This document shows positions 34,973 to 43,966 of a stretch of 64,000 bases of DNA, piece by piece; the first letter of the stretch is position 1; every line of letters begins with the position of its first letter. Below the pieces are notes generated by a model. The model worked only from the letters and a program-made list of their open reading frames with translations, was not told the DNA's origin and did not search any database. Origin of the DNA: Mycobacterium bourgelatii (lineage in GTDB: Bacteria > Actinomycetota > Actinomycetes > Mycobacteriales > Mycobacteriaceae). The stretch lies in assembly GCF_010723575.1 (NCBI RefSeq), contig NZ_BLKZ01000001.1, positions 806,001-870,000 of the forward strand, written 5' to 3'. The position numbers were made by a program, and so were the translations under genes.

Positions 34973-36322
34973 TCATACTCCGACGACTCGCTCGAGGTCT
35001 TTGAGCGAGGTCTCCAGATGGTCGAGTAGACGCTGCAGGTGCGGTACGGCCCGGCGACAGCCCACGAGCCCGAAGTCAAGACGATCACCGCTGCTCACAA
35101 GGGTGATGTTGAGCGCCTGCCCATTGGCCGCGATCGACATCGGGTAGCTGCCCTGCAACTGGGCGCCATTGGCGTACAGCGGTTTCCGCGCACCGGGAAC
35201 ATTGGAGATGCACACATTGAACGGCGGCGGGCCGGCGGCCGTACCCATGACTCCACCCAACACCACCGGTGAGAGCAACATCATTCCCAGAGCCATGGCC
35301 TGCTGCCTGGGAAGTTGGGCCAGCACGGCCTTGTTGTTGCGCATGCAGGTGCTGATCGTGTCCAAGCGCTGGGCGGGGTCGTCGAGATGTGTGGCCAAGT
35401 TGGCCAGTACCGCTCCCACGGCGTTACCCCCGGCCGCCTCGTCGGCGCCCCGAAGGCTGACTGGAACCATTGCAACCAACGGCTTTTCGGGCAACGCATC
35501 CTGATCGGCGAGGTAGGCGCGCAGAGCGCCGGCGCACATCGCGAGCACGACGTCATTGACCGTGACGCCGGCGGCATTCTTGACGTCCTTGACGCGCTGT
35601 AGCGACCACGACTGTGCAGCGCAACGTCGAGCCCCGCCGATCGGAACATTGAGCCTGGTACGAGGCGCCCGGAACGGTAACGTGAGCTGTTGCTCGAGCA
35701 ACGCGGCGCGTGCCAGGCCGAGCGTCGAGGTACCAAGGCGGGGAACCGATTTGATCGCCCCACCCAGCGTCTGCCACCTCGACGGAGCGTCGGTGCGCTC
35801 ACCGGCATTGATCGGGCTCGCCCACGGCGCGCGGACCGTTCTGTCGAGTTCGTCCGCCGCGAGTGCATTCTGCAGAAAGTTGATGGTCGATATGCCGTCG
35901 ACGAGGCCGTGGTGAATCTTGGTGTAGACGGCGAAGCGTCCGTCGTTAAGCCCTTCGACGACGTGGGTCTCCCACAGTGGACGATGCCGGTCCAGCACGC
36001 CGGAATGCAGCCGCGAGGTGAGTTCGAGTAGCTCCCGCACTCTTCCGGGGCCCGGCAGCGCCGAGTGTCGGACGTGATAGTCGAGATCGACATCGGGCGC
36101 GGAAGACCAGATGGCGTTTCGTCCTCCCGGCACCGTCGTTGGGTGCTTGCGGAAGAGTGGCTGGACCTCGTCGCAGGACCGAAGCGCCCGAACGTAATTG
36201 CGGACGAATTCTGACCCAGCACCTTCGGGCGTTTTGAAGAGCTGCAACCCCGCCACATGCATCGGTTGTCCGGGCGACTCAGCGAGCAGCATCATCGATT
36301 CGATTGGTGACATCAGGTCCAT
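34973..36322 (-). CDS. Wax ester synthase / diacylglycerol acyltransferase (WS/DGAT, Tgs family)
   Basis: 449 residues. The catalytic HHxxxDG motif is HHGLVDG at residues 137-143, followed by LPEKPLVAMVPVSLRG, then NAVGAVLANLATHLDDPAQRLDTI and the terminal NVCISNVPGARKPLYANGAQLQGSYPMS. Makes triacylglycerol or wax esters from acyl-CoA at the membrane. Its stop lies five bases from the convergent MpaB-like gene. GAGGA precedes the ATG at 36322. It could store acyl-CoA from the pathway. Confidence 0.94.
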   Translation of the reverse strand: MDLMSPIESMMLLAESPGQPMHVAGLQLFKTPEGAGSEFVRNYVRALRSCDEVQPLFRKHPTTVPGGRNAIWSSAPDVDLDYHVRHSALPGPGRVRELLELTSRLHSGVLDRHRPLWETHVVEGLNDGRFAVYTKIHHGLVDGISTINFLQNALAADELDRTVRAPWASPINAGERTDAPSRWQTLGGAIKSVPRLGTSTLGLARAALLEQQLTLPFRAPRTRLNVPIGGARRCAAQSWSLQRVKDVKNAAGVTVNDVVLAMCAGALRAYLADQDALPEKPLVAMVPVSLRGADEAAGGNAVGAVLANLATHLDDPAQRLDTISTCMRNNKAVLAQLPRQQAMALGMMLLSPVVLGGVMGTAAGPPPFNVCISNVPGARKPLYANGAQLQGSYPMSIAANGQALNITLVSSGDRLDFGLVGCRRAVPHLQRLLDHLETSLKDLERVVGV

Positions 36323-36462
36323 GACTTGTCCTCAGTGTTGGCGGTGCTAGGGGAGCGTGCTGCAAAAGTAGGGACTGAGCGGCTGGGAAGCCTCGTGTCG
36401 CGGTGCCAACGTCGATCCTGGCGATTGTGGCCACGTCACAAAGAGGAGTACGTTCATCCTCC

Positions 36463-37773
36463 ATGGAGCTCGCGTGGGAACCACTGCGTGAGCCGGGCGC
36501 CGAGGACGTCTGGAAGATGTTGCTGCGCCCGATTGCAGCCGAAATGCGCACAGGTGCAGTGGAACTCGCCGAGTTGGCCGTCGCCCGGGTGCAGGCCGAG
36601 ATGCCGATGCTGTTTCCCGACCCGCAGTCGGTACCGGAAAACGTAGTGAGCACAGCGGCGAGCATCCGCCAACTGGCTGACATCATCGACGTGGCCGGTG
36701 ACCCTCGCACAGTCGAATTACCGGCGCCGACCGTGGCGCTCGCCCGCGCCGGAGTGCAACGGCAGATTCCCCTCGCCAGCTTGATGAGGTTCTACCGGGT
36801 GACCCATGAGTTGTTGTGGCAATGGATGTGGGATCGCATCACCACGGCCGCGATCGGTCAGAAGCAGCAAGCCGAGGCGTTGCGCCTTGTCTCCAACTGG
36901 ATGTTCGGTTACGTCGACGCGGCCTTGAACCGAGCAGAGCAGGCATACGAGGCCGAACGCGAAAGTTGGCTACGGAATACGGCCGCCGCCCGTACCGACG
37001 CAATCGCCGACATTTTGAGCCGGCGGGAACGTGACCCGCAGCGGGCGTCCAAGCGGTTGCGCTACGACGTCAACAGGTACCACGTCGGGGTCGTCGCGTG
37101 GGTCGATGCGATACCGGACAGCGGCGACGCTCAGTCCATGCTGAGCGAGGCGCTCACCATCCTGGGGCGGGAAATGGGCGGGGAAACCACCCTCATCCAC
37201 CCGGCCGGTTCGCTGGCGGCGTTCGGCTGGTTCAGTCGGCAAAGCGCCTTCGACGCAAGTGCTTTCGCTGACGTCGCCGACGGGGTGGGCGGGCCCGGAC
37301 TTCCCGACGGCGTTCGGGTTGGGATCGGCGAAGCCGGACACGGTCTGCAGGGCTTTCGGTCCACTCATCTGGAGGCATCCAGTGCCCGCCGGGTCGCCTC
37401 GCTGGCCGGGACACGCGCCGGCGCACTGACGCGATACCGCGATGTCGCGATCCCCGCGTTGGCCAGTTGCGATGCGCAGCAGGCGGCATCGTTCGTTCTT
37501 CGGGTGCTCGGTCCACTGGCCGCCGACGATGAGGCGACCTACCGGGTCGCCATGACGTTGTCGGTGTACCTGCAGGAGAACCGCAGCCGGTCCCGAGCTG
37601 CGAAGCGACTCACCGTGCACCCCAACACTATTAGTTACCGTGTCGATCAGGCTCAAATGATCCTTGGCCGCAGCATTGACACCGACACGCTCGATCTCGC
37701 CATGGCGTTGTTATTGCTGCCCATGCTGCCGGGGCTCGTAGCGGAGGCATCGCCCCGCCCGCACGCACTGTGA
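36463..37773 (+). CDS. PucR/CdaR-type transcriptional regulator
   Basis: 436 residues from ATG 36463; the frame is open to a GTG at 36403 and the true start is uncertain as both have poorly spaced ribosome sites. An N-terminal helical sensor domain (ASLMRFYRVTHELLWQWMWDRI) is followed by a GGDEF-like CdaR region and a C-terminal HTH: SRSRAAKRLTVHPNTISYRVDQAQMILGRSID. The layout is that of PucR-like regulators, which sense small metabolites. Divergent from the WS/DGAT gene and 123 bases before the cupin gene. Confidence 0.85.
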   Translation: MELAWEPLREPGAEDVWKMLLRPIAAEMRTGAVELAELAVARVQAEMPMLFPDPQSVPENVVSTAASIRQLADIIDVAGDPRTVELPAPTVALARAGVQRQIPLASLMRFYRVTHELLWQWMWDRITTAAIGQKQQAEALRLVSNWMFGYVDAALNRAEQAYEAERESWLRNTAAARTDAIADILSRRERDPQRASKRLRYDVNRYHVGVVAWVDAIPDSGDAQSMLSEALTILGREMGGETTLIHPAGSLAAFGWFSRQSAFDASAFADVADGVGGPGLPDGVRVGIGEAGHGLQGFRSTHLEASSARRVASLAGTRAGALTRYRDVAIPALASCDAQQAASFVLRVLGPLAADDEATYRVAMTLSVYLQENRSRSRAAKRLTVHPNTISYRVDQAQMILGRSIDTDTLDLAMALLLLPMLPGLVAEASPRPHAL

Positions 37774-37896
37774 CCTGAGTACAAACCAGGAAACCAACCT
37801 TGGCGTCGCAACCTAAGGAATCTGCGGCGCCCGGCCCTACCGTCTTCGGCAGTTGGCCTGCTGGCCACCGGCCCATCACGAAGCAAGGAGACCCCG

Positions 37897-38364
37897 ATGC
37901 AAACGCTGCAAGAACTCGACGTCAACTACATGAGCGGCGCCGACAACCCCTGGATCCCGTTCATCCCGTTGAGCGACCAGGTGTTCCTGAAGTACTGGAA
38001 GATCGACCCGGTCCGCGGCGAGATCGTCGTCTCGATGAAGTTTCCCGCCGGTCTGGAGTTGGCCTCGCACTATCACACGGGCATCGTGGTCGGACACACC
38101 GTCAAGGGGGCGTGGCGCTACCAGGAAAACAACTGGGTATCCCGCGGCGGCGACACCGTCTACGAGGTCTCCGGCTCCAGGCACACCCCGGAGAGCCTGG
38201 AGGACACCGAGGTGTTCTTCTTCATCGTCGGTGAGCTGCTGTTCATCGACGAGAACAACACGATCTTGTGGCAGGAGAACCACAAGACCTCCGTGGCGCG
38301 GTACCTCGATTACTGTGCTGCCCACGGCATCCCGGCCCGCGACCTGACGACCTGGGACGCCTGA
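37897..38364 (+). CDS. Cupin dioxygenase, 2,4'-dihydroxyacetophenone dioxygenase-like
   Basis: 155 residues, AAGGAG before the ATG. A single cupin barrel: VFLKYWKIDPVRGEIVVSMKFPAGLELASHYHTGIVVGHTVKG, where HYH is the first metal box (Glu further on), and SRHTPESLEDTEVFFFIVGEL with the last His. The sequence matches the family typified by 2,4'-dihydroxyacetophenone dioxygenase, non-heme iron enzymes that cleave the bond next to a carbonyl. Real substrate unknown. It precedes the DUF35/thiolase pair on the same strand. Confidence 0.85.
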   Translation: MQTLQELDVNYMSGADNPWIPFIPLSDQVFLKYWKIDPVRGEIVVSMKFPAGLELASHYHTGIVVGHTVKGAWRYQENNWVSRGGDTVYEVSGSRHTPESLEDTEVFFFIVGELLFIDENNTILWQENHKTSVARYLDYCAAHGIPARDLTTWDA

Positions 38365-38538
38365 CGGGATCCGCAGGCCCGCCGGCGCCCCAGCGGGCGG
38401 GCCGGGGGATCTAGGCCGGGATGGCGGCCTGCGCTGAGAACAGATATTTGGTCGAAGGCGGGTTCGGTACCTAGGCCCCATGTTTGGCGTCCGCACAGCA
38501 AGCGATAACGTCTTGACATCCAACGATGGAGGTGGGGC

Positions 38539-38946
38539 ATGGCCGGGCAGATCCCGCTGGTCGACTATCTGGTGCTGGACGGCGACAATCCGCATTTGGT
38601 CGCGCAGGAGTGCGCCGGTTGCGGGGCCCGATTCTTCGACCGCCGCAATGCGTGCGCGAACTGCTTCGCCACCGAGTTCACCTCCGTGCCGGTCGCGACC
38701 GAGGGCACGGTGCGTGCGTTCACCATCGTCACGTTCGCGGCACCCGGGATTCCGACACCGTTTGTGGCCGCCGTGGTCGACTGCGACGGCACCCATGTTC
38801 GCGCCAACCTGGTCAACGTCAAGCCCGATCCCGAACACGTTTACGACGGCATGCGAGTGCGTCTCGTTACCCAGCCGATCGGTACCGACTCCGAGGGTAC
38901 GGAAGCCATCGGGTTCGGCTTCGAGCCAGTGAACAAGGAGCAGTGA
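38539..38946 (+). CDS. DUF35 zinc-ribbon/OB-fold acyl-CoA binding protein
   Basis: 135 residues. Zn-ribbon cysteines CAGCGARFFDRRNACANC at about residues 28-45, then an OB fold (VRAFTIVTFAAPGIPTPFVAAVVD). DUF35 proteins bind acyl-CoA and partner thiolase-like enzymes (for example ChsH2-type domains with Ltp2). The stop codon overlaps the thiolase start by one base (TGATG), a sign of co-translation and complex formation. GGAGGTGGGG precedes the ATG. Confidence 0.93.
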   Translation: MAGQIPLVDYLVLDGDNPHLVAQECAGCGARFFDRRNACANCFATEFTSVPVATEGTVRAFTIVTFAAPGIPTPFVAAVVDCDGTHVRANLVNVKPDPEHVYDGMRVRLVTQPIGTDSEGTEAIGFGFEPVNKEQ

Positions 38947-40154
38947 TGAGCGCAAGTGACGACATCTGGATCCTCGGCATCCACATGACCAAGTTCGGCA
39001 AGCACCCCCAACTCGACACGATCGATCTGGCGGCCGAAGCCGCGATGGGCGCGCTGTCGGACGCGGGCGTCACCATGGCGGACATCGGTGTGCTCGCCGC
39101 AGGCAGCTTGATGAATGCGAATGCCAGTATCGGCCAGCAGCTTCAGAAGCAGATCGGCCAGACGGGGATTCCGGTCTACAACGTCGCCAACGCCTGCGCG
39201 ACCGGCGCCACCGCGTTGCGCACCGCGATCATGGCGGTCAAGGCGGGGGAGGTGGACTACGGTCTGGCGGTCGGTGTCGAAAAGCTGGCGGGTGCGGGCC
39301 TTCTGGCCGGCGGGGCCAAGAAGAAGGACGCCGACACCTGGACACCGGCGGGCCGCTACGGGGCAGTGGCGGGTATCGACGGCAGAATCGGCACCGAGAC
39401 CATGCCGGGCGTATTCGCCCAGATCGGGATCGAATACGGCCACAAGTACGGCGGTACCAGCTTCGAGCTGTTCGCCAAGATCAGCGAGAAGAACCACGCC
39501 CACTCCACGCTGAATCCGCTTGCGTCGTACCAAAAACGCTTCACGCTGGAGCAGATCATGAACGACGTCATGATCGCCTACCCGAACACGCGCCCGATGT
39601 GTTCGGCGAACTGCGATGGCGCCGCGGCCGCCGTGGTGTGCAGCGGTGAGACGCTGAAGACGCTGTCGCTGGAGCAACGCAGGCGTGCGGTGAAGGTGTC
39701 GGCGTCCGTCCTGACGACCGACCCCTACGAGGAAGGCTGCCAGGTGTTGCCGAACGTCAACACGCTGACCCGAAAGGCCGCCACCATCGCCTATGAGCAG
39801 GCGGGCATCGGTCCGTCCGACCTCGACCTCGTCGAGTTGCACGACTGCTTTGCCACCGCCGAACTGGTGCACTACGACAACTTGATGCTGTGCGAAGAAG
39901 GCGGTGCGGCCGAATTCTTCAACTCTGGCGCAACCTGGCGCGACGGCTCCACCCCGGTGAACGTTTCCGGCGGGCTGGAGTCCAAGGGCCATCCGATCGC
40001 GGCCACCGGCATCGCGAACATCTGGGAGATATGCCACCACCTGCGCGGCGAGGCCGGCGAACGGCAGATCGAGAACGCCAAGGTTGGCCTGGCCCACGTG
40101 ATCGGACTCGGTTCCGCGTGTGGCGTGCACGTGCTGGAGCGCTCCGCCGTCTGA
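38946..40154 (+). CDS. Thiolase family protein (SCPx/Ltp type), partner of DUF35
   Basis: 402 residues. Nucleophile Cys84 in NVANACATGATAL; the second half has VELHDCFATAEL, SKGHPIAATGIANI and GLGSACGVHVLER, the SCPx/lipid-transfer thiolase signature. The Cys is kept, unlike in the Ltp2 retro-aldolases, so thiolysis is more likely than retro-aldol cleavage, though both fit the DUF35 pairing. This would be the chain-shortening step of the pathway. The start overlaps the DUF35 stop. Confidence 0.94.
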   Translation: MSASDDIWILGIHMTKFGKHPQLDTIDLAAEAAMGALSDAGVTMADIGVLAAGSLMNANASIGQQLQKQIGQTGIPVYNVANACATGATALRTAIMAVKAGEVDYGLAVGVEKLAGAGLLAGGAKKKDADTWTPAGRYGAVAGIDGRIGTETMPGVFAQIGIEYGHKYGGTSFELFAKISEKNHAHSTLNPLASYQKRFTLEQIMNDVMIAYPNTRPMCSANCDGAAAAVVCSGETLKTLSLEQRRRAVKVSASVLTTDPYEEGCQVLPNVNTLTRKAATIAYEQAGIGPSDLDLVELHDCFATAELVHYDNLMLCEEGGAAEFFNSGATWRDGSTPVNVSGGLESKGHPIAATGIANIWEICHHLRGEAGERQIENAKVGLAHVIGLGSACGVHVLERSAV

Positions 40155-40300
40155 CGGTCGCTTTGGTGCGTTTGAACGCCGCTGAGTGTGAGGCTAATGT
40201 ACTGATGCGCAACGGTTTTAGTGCATAGCCCGCACGTTCGGCGTGATCAGCGATGCCCACTGGCGTTGGAATTCTGGCGCAGCCGGGGAACACTTAGTCG

Positions 40301-41233
40301 ATGCGGGCGATAATCGCGCGGGATCGCGCGGCCGGAATCGATGGGCTTGCGCTGGCGGAGCTTTCCTACCCCCATGCAGCGGAGAACGACGCCATTGTCC
40401 GGGTGCATGCGGCCGGGTTCACCCCGGGCGAACTCGACTGGCCGGGCACGTGGACCGATCGAGCCGGCCGCGACCGGACGCCCAGCGTTCCCGGCCACGA
40501 GGTCTCCGGCGTGGTGGTGGAGTTGGGTTACGGAACAACAGGGTTGGCCGTCGGCCAAAGAGTGTTCGGGATAACCGACTGGTGCCGTAACGGCACGCTG
40601 GCCGAGTTCGTTGCCGTAGAGGCGCGCAACCTGGCGGTGCTGTCGTCCGGTGTCGACCACACTGTGGCTGCGGCGCTGCCAATTTCGGGTTTGACGGCGT
40701 GGCAGGCCTTGTTCACCCACGGACATCTCGAAACCGGGCAGACCGTCCTGATCCATGGCGCCGCGGGTGGTGTCGGTTCGGTTGCAGTGCAGTTGGCGCT
40801 GGAGATCCGGGCGCGGGTGATCGGGACCGGTCGCGCCGCCCACCGGGAGACGGTGCTCGGCTTGGGTGCGGAGAATTTCGTGGATTTGGCCTCGGACAAA
40901 TCGGACAAGCTGGAGAGCATCGGCGAGGTAGACCTGGTGCTCGACGTGTTCGGGGGGCAAATCCTTCGTCGTTCAACGCCTTTGGTCCGCCCCGGTGGCA
41001 CCATCGTCAGCATTGCCGAAACTCCACCCTCAACTCCAGACGGCGGACGGGCCATTTTCTTCGTTGTGGAACCCGATCGTGCGCAACTCGCGGCGCTGGA
41101 AGTCAGGCTGCGTGATGGGCGGTTGCGCCCGCTCGTTGGGCCGACCTACCCCCTCGAACAGGCTGCCGCGGCCTTCGACCCGTCGCGCCGTGGACTTGGC
41201 AAGCCGATCATCCGGGTCATCGACGACGGCTAA
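40301..41233 (+). CDS. NADPH:quinone reductase-like MDR oxidoreductase (zinc-free)
   Basis: 310 residues. MDR pattern: PGHEVSGVVVELGYGTTGLAVGQRVFG, then the Rossmann loop HGAAGGVGSVAVQLALEI (GxGxxG-like AAGGVG) and the C-terminal LVGPTYPLEQAAAAFD. No zinc-ligand cysteine cluster, so a quinone/enone reductase rather than an alcohol dehydrogenase. Its stop codon (41231-41233) overlaps the stop of the convergent PE_PGRS gene by two bases. About 145 bases separate it from the thiolase, including TACTGAT at 40201, a weak match to the cluster motif. Confidence 0.9.
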   Translation: MRAIIARDRAAGIDGLALAELSYPHAAENDAIVRVHAAGFTPGELDWPGTWTDRAGRDRTPSVPGHEVSGVVVELGYGTTGLAVGQRVFGITDWCRNGTLAEFVAVEARNLAVLSSGVDHTVAAALPISGLTAWQALFTHGHLETGQTVLIHGAAGGVGSVAVQLALEIRARVIGTGRAAHRETVLGLGAENFVDLASDKSDKLESIGEVDLVLDVFGGQILRRSTPLVRPGGTIVSIAETPPSTPDGGRAIFFVVEPDRAQLAALEVRLRDGRLRPLVGPTYPLEQAAAAFDPSRRGLGKPIIRVIDDG

Positions 41234-43011
41234 AGCGGCAACACGAGTGAGAGTGGGCCGAAACCAAACCGTCTGTTTCCGACGAGTTCGAATCCACGAT
41301 TGTTGTCGCCAATGTTGCCCACGCCGAAGTTGCGGTCACCGAGGTTGCCAAAGCCGACGTTGTAGTTGCCGACGTTGCCGCCACCGAAGTTGAAGCTGCC
41401 GATGTTGTTGTCGCCGAGCAAGTTCAGGCTGCCGTAGTTGTGGCTGCCGAAGTTGAAGCTGCCCCTGTTCCCATCGCCGAAGTTGAGCATGCCGCGGTTG
41501 TTGTTGCCGAAGTTCAAGAACCCCTGGTTGTTGTCACCGGAATTGAACAGTCCAAGGTTGCCGGTTCCCGGGTCCAAGAAACCTAGGCCGGTTGCGTTGA
41601 GCAGTGTCGCCTGCGCTTGGACGGCCGTCTGGTACGCGGCGGTGCTGAAACTGACGCTGAGGGACCAGCCGAAGTAGTCGAAGCTGTTGGTCACTTGGGA
41701 CACGTGCAGGTAGGTGTTGATGCTCGCGAGGTGCATCGTGGCCGCGAGGCTCTGCTGTATTCCCGGCACGCTGACGGGGCTCGAGGCGCCAGGTGCGCCA
41801 TTGCTGCCCAGCGGCCCGGTTGCCCCGTGCACTCCGGCGCTGCTGAAGAGGAGCCCGCCCAGTCCGCCGGATCCTCCGCTGCCCGGGGTGCCGGCGATTC
41901 CGAAAACTCCGCCGGACCCGCCGACGGCAGGCCCCCCGCCGCCATTGCCGCCGTCGCCCGCGCCGCCGCCATCACCTCCGGCACCGCCGTTGCCGAACAG
42001 ACTGGCGCCGGAACCGCCGGTGCCGCCGGCACCGCCCGTGCCACCAGTGCCACCGGTCCCGCCCAACCCGTTGATGCTTTGGGCTGGGCCGCCATTGCCG
42101 CCCAACCCCCCTGCGCCGCCGGTCCCGCCGACGCCGCCGTGGCCGGAGAGCAACCCGGCGTGGCCGCCGGTGCCACCGACACCGCCATCACCTCCAAGGC
42201 CGCCGGTATGCCCGGACCCGAAGACCGTCCACCACTCCGTACCCCCGACACCGCCTTGTCCTCCAGCGCCGCCCGCGCCACCGTTGCCCCCGTTGCCGTA
42301 GAACAGGCCACCGGTGCCGCCCGCACCGCCTGCGCCGCCGCGGCCTCCGAAGCCGCCCTGACCGGCCGCGGGTGTCAAACCGGGCCCACCCGCACCGCCC
42401 GCGCCGCCGGTGCCCCCGGAACCCCACAACCAGGCCGCTCCGCCAGCACCTCCAGCTTGACCGGGCGCGCCGGGCAGTCCGGCGGCACCGGTGCCCCCGG
42501 CGCCGCCGTTACCGATCAGCCCGGCTGCTCCGCCGTTGCCGCCCAAACCGTGAAAGCCGTTGCCGCCGTTGCCCCATAGCAATCCGCCCGCCTGCCCATC
42601 GGGATTCGTCGCGGTGCCCGCGGCGCCGTCGCCAATCAGCGGACGGCCCAGCAATACGTTGGTGGGTGCATTGACCACAGTCAGCAGTTGCTGCCCGAAC
42701 ATCTGCGCGGGCCCATGCAATGGCCGGGTGTTGACAGCTTCGGCCGTGGCGTAACTCGCCGCTCCACTGCTGACCAGTTCCACGAACTGCGCATGAAATG
42801 TTTCCGCCTGAGCACTGAGTGCTTGGTAGGCCTGCGCATGTGAACTGAACAGCTCAGCAATCGCCGCCGACACCTCCTCAGCGCCGGCCGCCAGCAGCCC
42901 GGTGGTGGACGTCGCCGCGGCGGAGTTGGCTTGGCTGACGGCAGATCCGATGCGTGTCAAATCCGTTGTCGCCGTGTTAATTAACGCCAGATCGATAACT
43001 AATGAAGACAT
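41230..43011 (-). CDS. PE-like domain protein with PGRS repeats and an MPTR-type tail
   Basis: 593 residues. The ~95-residue PE-type helical domain is clear (GAEEVSAAIAELFSSHAQAYQALSAQAETFHAQFVELV) but the usual Pro-Glu near residue 8 is missing: it begins MSSLVIDLALINTATTDL. The linker GRPLIGDGAAG leads into Gly-Gly-Asn/Gly-Gly-Ala PGRS repeats to about residue 390. After a spacer with a hydrophobic stretch, the last ~110 residues switch to NxGxxN repeats (GFLNFGNNNRGMLNFGDGN), which is the MPTR pattern of PPE proteins. Such a PE_PGRS/MPTR chimera is unusual. Probably exported by ESX-5. Confidence 0.9.
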   Translation of the reverse strand: MSSLVIDLALINTATTDLTRIGSAVSQANSAAATSTTGLLAAGAEEVSAAIAELFSSHAQAYQALSAQAETFHAQFVELVSSGAASYATAEAVNTRPLHGPAQMFGQQLLTVVNAPTNVLLGRPLIGDGAAGTATNPDGQAGGLLWGNGGNGFHGLGGNGGAAGLIGNGGAGGTGAAGLPGAPGQAGGAGGAAWLWGSGGTGGAGGAGGPGLTPAAGQGGFGGRGGAGGAGGTGGLFYGNGGNGGAGGAGGQGGVGGTEWWTVFGSGHTGGLGGDGGVGGTGGHAGLLSGHGGVGGTGGAGGLGGNGGPAQSINGLGGTGGTGGTGGAGGTGGSGASLFGNGGAGGDGGGAGDGGNGGGGPAVGGSGGVFGIAGTPGSGGSGGLGGLLFSSAGVHGATGPLGSNGAPGASSPVSVPGIQQSLAATMHLASINTYLHVSQVTNSFDYFGWSLSVSFSTAAYQTAVQAQATLLNATGLGFLDPGTGNLGLFNSGDNNQGFLNFGNNNRGMLNFGDGNRGSFNFGSHNYGSLNLLGDNNIGSFNFGGGNVGNYNVGFGNLGDRNFGVGNIGDNNRGFELVGNRRFGFGPLSLVLPL

Positions 43012-43459
43012 GACAAAGCTCTCGCAATTCCTAGACTAATTTCGTCCAGCCGTGGCGGACGGCCTCACACCGTTCCTCGCCATGCCGACCGGGTGGCCCG
43101 GCGCCCGTACTGCTAGAAGCGCCGAGGGCCCAATCCCTCCGCATCGGCTGGCTCCCGCTCGGACGTCATTGGCCGAGGACACACCCGATGCGATTCATCT
43201 CCGCATACGATACATACACGTATCTGATAAGCAATTCGCGTACCTTCGGGAGCTCCCGGACTTTCGGGTGCGTCAATTTCCGTTGGGGCACATACAGTCT
43301 CCCGACCGAGGGCCTCGGAAGTGGTAATCAACTGACAAGCAACGGATTTGCTACACCAAGCCGGAAAGACTCGGTTCGCTGGCGCAGAGACTCATGTGGC
43401 ACTTGTGGTTGGTGGGGCAGCTCGGCGACGTTGGTCACATCGCGAGCTGAGCTGCCAGC
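43012..43459. other. Upstream region of the PE_PGRS gene
   Basis: About 450 bases. The left end should hold the PE_PGRS promoter; a weak GAGAG precedes its ATG. The right part runs into the esterase remnant. No gene, repeat or RNA structure could be supported. A short AT-richer patch near 43200-43260 (ATACATACACGTATCTG) may be promoter DNA. Confidence 0.5.
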
Positions 43460-43866
43460 GTGAAGCGTCTCGCGGCGATCGCCGCCGTTGCGCAGCGCAG
43501 CCACGGCGAGGGCATCCCGCTGCGGGCGCAGGTGCTGGTGTATCCGATGCTCGACGACCGCACCGCATTGCGTGCGGATCACGCCGGACGTGGCCGGTTC
43601 ACGTGGACACCGGCATCGAATCTGTTCGGCTGGACCTGTTACCTGGGTCGTCGCCCGCGGGCGTCGGATGCCCCGGAATACGCGGCACCGGCGCGCCGCG
43701 AGGACTTGCGTGGCCTGCCCCCGGCCTGGATCGGCGTGGGGTGACCTCGACCTGTTCTACGACGAGGACGTCGAGCACGCCGGACGGCTGAGTGCCAGCG
43801 GTGTCCCATGCACCCTCGTCACGGTTCCCGGGATGTATCACGGTGCCGAGTTTGCTGAGGCCGAAG
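43460..43866 (+). pseudogene. Alpha/beta hydrolase (fold-3 esterase/lipase) remnant
   Basis: The C-terminal half of a mycobacterial Lip-type esterase: LAAIAAVAQRSHGEGIPLRAQVLVYPMLDD, ASNLFGWTCYLG, ASDAPEYAAPARREDLRGLPPAWIGVG. A stop follows at 43742-43744. One extra G in GTGGGG (about 43738) breaks the frame; removing it continues as DLDLFYDEDVEHAGRL and VPCTLVTVPGMYHGAEF, which holds the catalytic His region. The N-terminal half with the GDSAGG nucleophile is gone, so the gene is dead even if the frameshift is a read error. Confidence 0.8.
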
Positions 43867-43966
43867 TCGTTGACCGCGAAGAATTTTCATGCTGGCGCAC
43901 GGGATCATCTACACAAATATCTTTGATGTGGAATGCGCCGTGTGGCCGATGGCGTTGTAGACATGC

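Noticed and set aside
41714..42579. Proline-rich collagen-like frames on the plus strand
   Set aside because: They are the antisense of the PGRS repeats of the gene at 41230-43011; the same effect occurs at 21-263.
41800..42600. Periodic short repeats that might look like a CRISPR array or satellite
   Set aside because: The period follows codons of Gly-Gly-Asn PGRS repeats, there are no constant-length spacers and no cas genes.
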